This document shows positions 58,890-64,000 of a stretch of DNA of 64,000 bases, one piece after another. How positions within the stretch are numbered: position 1 is the stretch's first letter; each line of letters begins with the position of its first letter. Both the position numbers and the translations under genes were made by a program. The notes under the pieces were generated by a model that saw only the letters and a program-made list of their open reading frames with translations, was not told the DNA's origin and searched no databases. This DNA is from Acanthaster planci (lineage: Eukaryota > Echinodermata > Asteroidea > Valvatida > Acanthasteridae), in contig NW_019091374.1 in assembly GCF_001949145.1 (NCBI RefSeq), forward strand, positions 1,289,657 through 1,353,656. Direction: 5' to 3'.

Positions 58890-61800
58890 CTGAAAGGGGG
58901 GAGGGCAAAATGAAACGTTCAGCAGCATATCCAGGTTTGGGGATAAGAGCTGATCAAAAGTGGCAGTTGCAAATGGTTAGGAACGTTCTTGATCCAAATA
59001 TCCGAGTGTGTGCCTGCCCCAAGTGCACGTGTAATTTGAAGGTCGCCATTGGAAAGATCAAACAGTTCAATGACATGTGATGGATGACCGATCAATCAGA
59101 TTGTGGGGATTTATTCGGGTGTCGTATCATTACCTATGTCTCCGTTCTCCATGCAGCGAATATCTGGGCGGAACCTGGAGTCTGTGGGCGGCAGGTGGGT
59201 CTTCATCTGCTCAGTGACCTCATTCAGTCTCATGGCAAACAGCGTGAAGTTATAATACTGGTCACAAAAAAAAGAGAGCAGGTGACTTCAAAATGCTTTT
59301 ATGACTGATCGTCAAGACACTACGTCCGTATCTCACTCGGAGCCGGGGACTGAGTAACATGCTGATGTCTAACACCCTGTCACATAGTGCCCGTGTGTGA
59401 AATTTCTACAATTTCGGTCCAAGGTTCACACGCACACAAGAACGAATGTGATTCATTGCAATTTTCAAAACTCTGCCTACATGTGATGGGCTAGCACTCC
59501 CCCGTGGCTAAGTAATCAGAGCAGCTAGCTTATTTCCATACGTGCATGTCGACAAAATCAGAATGAGGAATAAGTCAAGTTTTAACAAAGTTTATACATT
59601 GTAACTAGTCTCAATCTAATGAGTGTAAACTTTCAACCACAGCTGTATTACATGTGGGCTTAGAAGTCTACTTGTTGATATATTGACTGCTTGTGATGAG
59701 AATATTTACAATGTTTACTGACAGGTGTACGGGATTCTTTCACAAATATACTTGTACCTACAAGCTTTTTGTCAGGTGAACACACACAAAAACCCCTGCA
59801 GTCTCTAGAGCATTCATGTACACGCACTTCAGGCATACAACTTGGACTTTAACAACAAATGAGGAAATTCCAATCTTGACAAGACTCCGTACAGTGTTTT
59901 TCAATTTTCAATGGCATGAGCATGAAGTGAAAAACGAGGAAATCAGCTGATTCAAGGAGAAGGTGCATGCCCATACTTGAGATACAGGGGGGGGTTATAA
60001 ATAGGTAACTGCCAAGGGGTGCACCATAAATATGTATGCATGTGCATATCGGCAGGAGCCAATGTTTTCAAGAGCTTACCACAATCAAACTTGAAAAGTT
60101 ACAATTAACCAATATTATTTCTGAAATTATGTGAGAATGAACAGTATTCATCTGAGTATGTGTGAGTTCACATATCCAGTTTTCATGGTGGCTACATGTA
60201 TGTAGCTGCGATCATTAACCCTCCTATGCTGAAGTCACTCTTTGGGTCACTTGGTAAACACCTCAAAAAAGCACAGCTGTGTTGTGTTGTGCACTGCACC
60301 AACATGCAAGAGAGTAACCTTGGGCACTTGTGCATATTTGTGCTGTAAAACTAAAGGAGGGTTAATAATAATAATATAGGTATGTATAAAGCGCCTTTAA
60401 CACAGATCAAAGCGCTGTCCACCATAATTACCCCTGTTCACCTGGCGCATGAAACATTCCAAATACCATCTCAGCTCCCTGGGGAGTATACAGCTCACTG
60501 CAGCCATTTTGGCGCAACGCAGCTAAATCAACCTCAATAACCATCTCTGCCCTCACAGGGTACCCAATTACTCCTTGGTGGAGAGAGGCCACGAGTGACA
60601 AAGTGCCTTACCCAAGGGCACGCGCACCATGACCCCAGGCTGGATTCGAACCCGCAACCTGCGGCTTTACCCGCCGACTGCAAATCTGATACTCTTAACC
60701 ACAAGGCCATGGTGCTCATCATCAATTTCATTTTGTCAGACAGCATCAGGTTTGGAGAGGTTTGCTTTTTGGGGGGGTTTTACACTACCTGTGAGGAGTT
60801 GTCTGGCCTCTGCGTGTTGCGCCACAAGAGCTCGGCATCGTTGAACTCTTCCCCCTCCGGGTTGAGGTTGCTGTCGTACATGACCTGTGGGAAGGGGTCA
60901 GATGGAAAAGGCATGAGCTCATCAAAGAGAATATTCGGCCATGAATATTGTCGATCAAGCTACTTACATATATGAGCACAATTCTCTGTTCTGCAGCAGT
61001 GTTGGTTTAATTTTTTTAATGAATGAAAGTTGAATTAATAAGAAGTAACCACTGGACTTAGAATCTTTTTGTAGTGACTGGATTACTGGTTTGACACCAT
61101 GACAGACCTTAATGTTAGAGTTCAGAGGGGCATGCATTCCCAGTGTATGCTTCCCAGAAGGGTGAGATCAGGGGGATGAAATCCATGAAACATTCCAGCA
61201 CGGGATTATAAAAATGGTGCCAATAAACTGTCATTTCTCAGGGCTCTTGAAACAAGAAGTTCCAAGTGTTTGCAAAATTTGTGTATTTTTGGTCATAGAC
61301 TTCTGATATCTACCACGTGACCAGTTTCTTGACAAGTGAGTTTTCACAACACAACATGCATTTGGTGTTGATGTGATAAATCTGCTCGCAATCCAATTTG
61401 CGTTAAACACCGACAAGCATTTGGAACACCTAAAGTGGTGGAACTGTTAGGCCAAATTCTTACGTGATCCGAGGGGTTTCCCGAGCCGTATCCAATGCTG
61501 TGCCGATGACGTTTCTTCTCTTCTTTTTTGGCATCCCCGTAGTCTTCGGGTTCCATGGCATAGAGATACTCAGTCCACTTGCCAAACAGCATGACAATCT
61601 TCCTATCCCTGTCCAACAGGGAAAAGGTACAGGTGAGGTATGACTGTCAACATTATGGCCTCTGTGCAGAAGTGAGCTCTCACCGGTGACTGAGGGGGAA
61701 ACACGCAAGCTTGAGGGCTCCAAACACGCTCAACCTCCGCAGATAAGTTTGAGCCTGTATGTGTAAGTGTGTGTGTGTGTACACCCCATGGCACTACATT

Positions 61801-63683
61801 CAGAGTGAGCCAGCATGAGTTCATAAGACCCCCGTGTTGTGTTACAGGAAATCCTTGTCTGTACTCATATCCAATGTGAAGTGGTTACATCAGTATCTGG
61901 TTCAGCAAGGAAAAATTGACCGGGAAGATCTGAACCTGTAAATTCTTCAACACCATACCAGTGGCCTGTATTCCAGAGTTTACGGGTTCAATTCCAACTA
62001 CACTCACTTTGTTTTCGCTAACAAGAGGAGACATAAAGTCCATAGAGAAATTCTTCCTTGATGATTGAGAGCATCAAGAGAGATGCCAGCAGGACGGACA
62101 ATGCGCTGTGTGAAAGAGAGAGAGGGGAGGGGATGCCTTTCTGGGAACAGCCCGGGGCAACTTACGTCTTGTCCGTGATGTAACCCTCCACTTTGTGGAG
62201 GTCCTTGCCGAACCAGCCGGCTGGTTTGAAATGGAGGAAGCACTTGTGACCTGTCTTGTGGTTGGTCATCTCCAGGAGGCCGTACATCTCAATCCACAGC
62301 TTACCCACGATGAGATTGTGCAGACAGCTGCTGGGGTTGTGCCATGTGTACGTCTCATTGTACCTGGGGTGAAGGTCGGCGGCGGGGCGGGGGGGGGAAG
62401 GTCGGGGCGGGGGNNNNNNNNNNNGGGGGGGGGGGGGGGGGGGGGAGGTCGGGGCGGGCACACAATAATGATAATCAGAAATATCTGGAGTTTTGTGTTG
62501 TTGTTAAGCCCATTACAGGTCCCTTCAAAAGTCAAACTGCGAGTTCTTTCACAAGGCCACTCATAGGTAACAAAGTGAATACAAAGGAATGCCTTTACCA
62601 CGGTTCACTTGATTGGCATGTTACTCGGCTCAGCTCTTAAAAAGGTGGGGAGGGGGTTCCCATTTTCTATATTATCATAACGATTCATTTTTGTACCACG
62701 CAAAGCTTCTGGAGTTCTTCTCGTAATGTCTGGCAATCAGTTTGACGCCAGTTTTGTTAAAACTGCATGTAAAGTTCCTGCAAACCGGCCATTTCTTCGA
62801 GTCGTTTGCCCTACTTTAAGGCCTTGCAGTTCAGGCGCCACAATTGGAGTGAAAAATATCACTCCGACACTCCGCACGGACTACACGGCCACACATTTGA
62901 CTCACTTTGGGATGGTGACTGTGACCACACCCTTGGGCAACACCTCCAGGCTCTTGCCCCAAAACTTGAGCTTGGGGTAGACCGAGCCATGGAACTCGAA
63001 GTATGGGGAGGTGCAATGGAAGGCGCTGATGGGCGGATGGTGGCTGACCTGCTCAAGGACTATCTTAATGTCCATGTCTTCCCTGGATTAGAAAAAAATA
63101 ACTGTTCTCACAACTGCCTGAAAAGTAACTGCTTAGCAGTAAAAAAATCTGTCCCAAGCTTGTCACAAGAATAATTATGGCTTGTCAGGATTGTACAATG
63201 TACTTATCTCTGGTTTTCTTAGCTGAAAATGAACAAAAAAAGTTTAAGATTCTAGTTCTAGATAGAAAACAAGTCTGTTGCTGGCTAACCAATGCTGGCA
63301 CCAATTTATGCTCCTGGGTGGAGATGTCAAAGTTGGGGGTGAAGTGGCTAGCCTAGGGATACATTAACGTATTACCCACGGCCAGATTTGAGCCTTTTAC
63401 GTTCTGGTCATGAGGCACAAGACCCTACCCAGTAGGCAGCACCACCCACTTTACAGATGGAGAGATCACCCACAGGCATCTGACATATTTTTACCAAGTA
63501 CATGTACTCCGTTTGCATTGGTCAAAGCATCGGTGTTCACTCTAAGAATACTGTGCTAACAGGGCTTATCCACGGACAGAAATACCTGACTAATTCGTAT
63601 GTCTCCCCGAGTAATGGGTTGAAAGGCTTGCTGAGTCTGCCAAGGTTGGAAGCCCCCGCTGCCATGGCAAACGTTGCTACGTA
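58696..63683 (-). CDS. Oxysterol-binding-protein-related protein (ORP1/ORP2 type), 3' part
   Basis: Seven exons on the minus strand, in order: 63586-63683, 62906-63082, 62166-62363, 61464-61608, 60789-60884, 59134-59257 and 58696-58889. They join in phase to 343 residues and TAA. ORPs bind sterols and phosphoinositides and move lipids at membrane contact sites. Visible are [16 protein letters not shown], the family signature EQVSHHPP (residues 43-50), [63 protein letters not shown] and [15 protein letters not shown]. The wording and the ending [21 protein letters not shown] are closest to what I recall of OSBPL1A and OSBPL2. Upstream exons, including any PH domain or ankyrin repeats that would separate the two, lie beyond the right edge. 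Confidence 0.93.
59134..59257 (-). CDS. ORP exon: YNFT to [10 protein letters not shown]
   Basis: Acceptor tttgtgaccag, donor CATAG|gtaatg. Encodes [18 protein letters not shown] and [20 protein letters not shown]. Confidence 0.94.
60361..60722 (-). mobile_element. tRNA-derived SINE, copy 2, in an ORP intron
   Basis: Minus-strand order: tRNA-like head with A-box-like TGGCCTTGTGGTTAAGAG, B box GGTTCGAATCC (60642-60652), a unique body, the block AAAGGCGCTTTATACATACC and a short TAA-type repeat tail. The 5'-to-3' layout is that of a SINE copied by a LINE partner. Better preserved than copy 1. Confidence 0.82.
60789..60884 (-). CDS. ORP exon: linker to LLWR
   Basis: Acceptor cttcccacag, donor CACAG|gtagtg, 32 codons. 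Encodes an acidic linker and [15 protein letters not shown], matching the LLWRI.PRPPNSAQ region of ORP1/2. Confidence 0.88.
61464..61608 (-). CDS. ORP exon: GKWTEYLY segment
   Basis: Acceptor tgttggacag, donor CAC|gtaaga. Encodes [20 protein letters not shown] and a charged linker. Confidence 0.92.
62166..62363 (-). CDS. ORP exon: central ORD
   Basis: Acceptor cttcaccccag, donor AAGAC|gtaag. Encodes [20 protein letters not shown] and LWIEMYG through [11 protein letters not shown], almost the same as human ORP2 in this part. Confidence 0.95.
62414..62424. other. Short assembly gap in a poly-G tract
   Basis: 11 Ns within a G-rich intron stretch of the ORP gene (about 62386-62458). Confidence 0.95.
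62906..63082 (-). CDS. ORP exon: EQVSHHPP signature
   Basis: Acceptor tctaatccag, donor CCAAA|gtgagt. Contains the fingerprint [13 protein letters not shown], whose paired histidines bind phosphoinositide head groups in characterised ORPs. Confidence 0.95.
63290..63450 (-). mobile_element. Degenerate SINE relic, copy 3
   Basis: Contains ATGCTCCTGGGTGGAGA, TATTACCCACGGCCAGATTTGA and CTGGTCATGAGGC in the order expected of the same type of SINE. The B box is mutated. It lies in an ORP intron. Confidence 0.45.
63586..63683 (-). CDS. ORP exon: [12 protein letters not shown] segment
   Basis: Acceptor tctcgcacag, donor CAG|gtattt. Encodes [20 protein letters not shown] and the conserved GETYELV of the lipid-binding domain lid and pocket. 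Confidence 0.9.
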
Positions 63684-64000
63684 CTGTGCGAGAGAATGAC
63701 AAAGAAGTCAAGGTACCCGATTAAATTTATCTGACTATTTGTCGGAACTGTGACCAGCTTTCACAAACTTGCTAAGCGTATGGGCTCATTCACACAGATG
63801 AGCAAAAATGGATATTGCAAGTGGTAACAATTTTTATACAAGTCATGTTCATCGGTGCATTGGTAGGAATAATTTCATGAGATGACAGATAAAATGTTCC
63901 AGGCAAAGCCAAATTGCTGAAATGCTTCATCCATCACCGAATGAACTTATTCCTACTTTTTAAGTAATTGAAACATTCATGATTTGTTTCTTATGACACA

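Overview
The window is eukaryotic genomic DNA. Coding exons are short, split by canonical GT/AG introns, and separated by long AT-rich non-coding stretches. It holds many foldback elements, tRNA-type SINE copies, minisatellites and four assembly gaps (N runs). The three recognisable genes are animal genes. Together with the frequent palindrome TACATGTA and poly-C/poly-G tracts, this suggests a marine invertebrate, perhaps a non-vertebrate deuterostome such as an echinoderm, hemichordate or cephalochordate. The species cannot be fixed from the sequence.

Layout. (1) About 455-24830, plus strand: the 3' part of a gene with a GTSF1-type CHHC zinc finger (piRNA-pathway family), with seven or eight exons and two possible terminal exons. 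(2) About 4886-8260, minus strand, inside its first visible intron: a decayed copy of a multi-copy invertebrate gene family with in-frame stops and frameshifts. (3) About 24830-35116: no recognisable gene, only repeats and hairpins. (4) 35117-36331, plus: an intact 404-codon single-exon frame of unknown function, rich in Ser, Pro and Arg. (5) About 36332-43770: no recognisable gene; it contains a dimeric 61/62-bp tandem repeat. (6) 43771-52351, plus: a complete TSEN2 (catalytic subunit of the tRNA-splicing endonuclease) in nine coding exons, with all three catalytic residues and a greatly enlarged acidic middle exon interrupted by a gap. (7) About 53430-58695: 3' flank, a nested foldback element and a SINE. 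(8) 58696-63683, minus: the last seven exons of an oxysterol-binding-protein-related gene of the ORP1/ORP2 type, whose 5' part lies beyond the right edge.

The genes do not form a functional system; they are ordinary neighbours in an animal genome. The most useful observations are the enlarged repeat-bearing insert of TSEN2, the frame-by-frame decay of the antisense gene copy, the unrecognised 404-codon frame, alternative last exons of the GTSF1-like gene, and a varied set of small mobile elements whose ends can be defined. I found no convincing evidence of a new biological system. All exon boundaries were read by eye from splice consensus, frame continuity and remembered family resemblance; none was checked by transcript or database.
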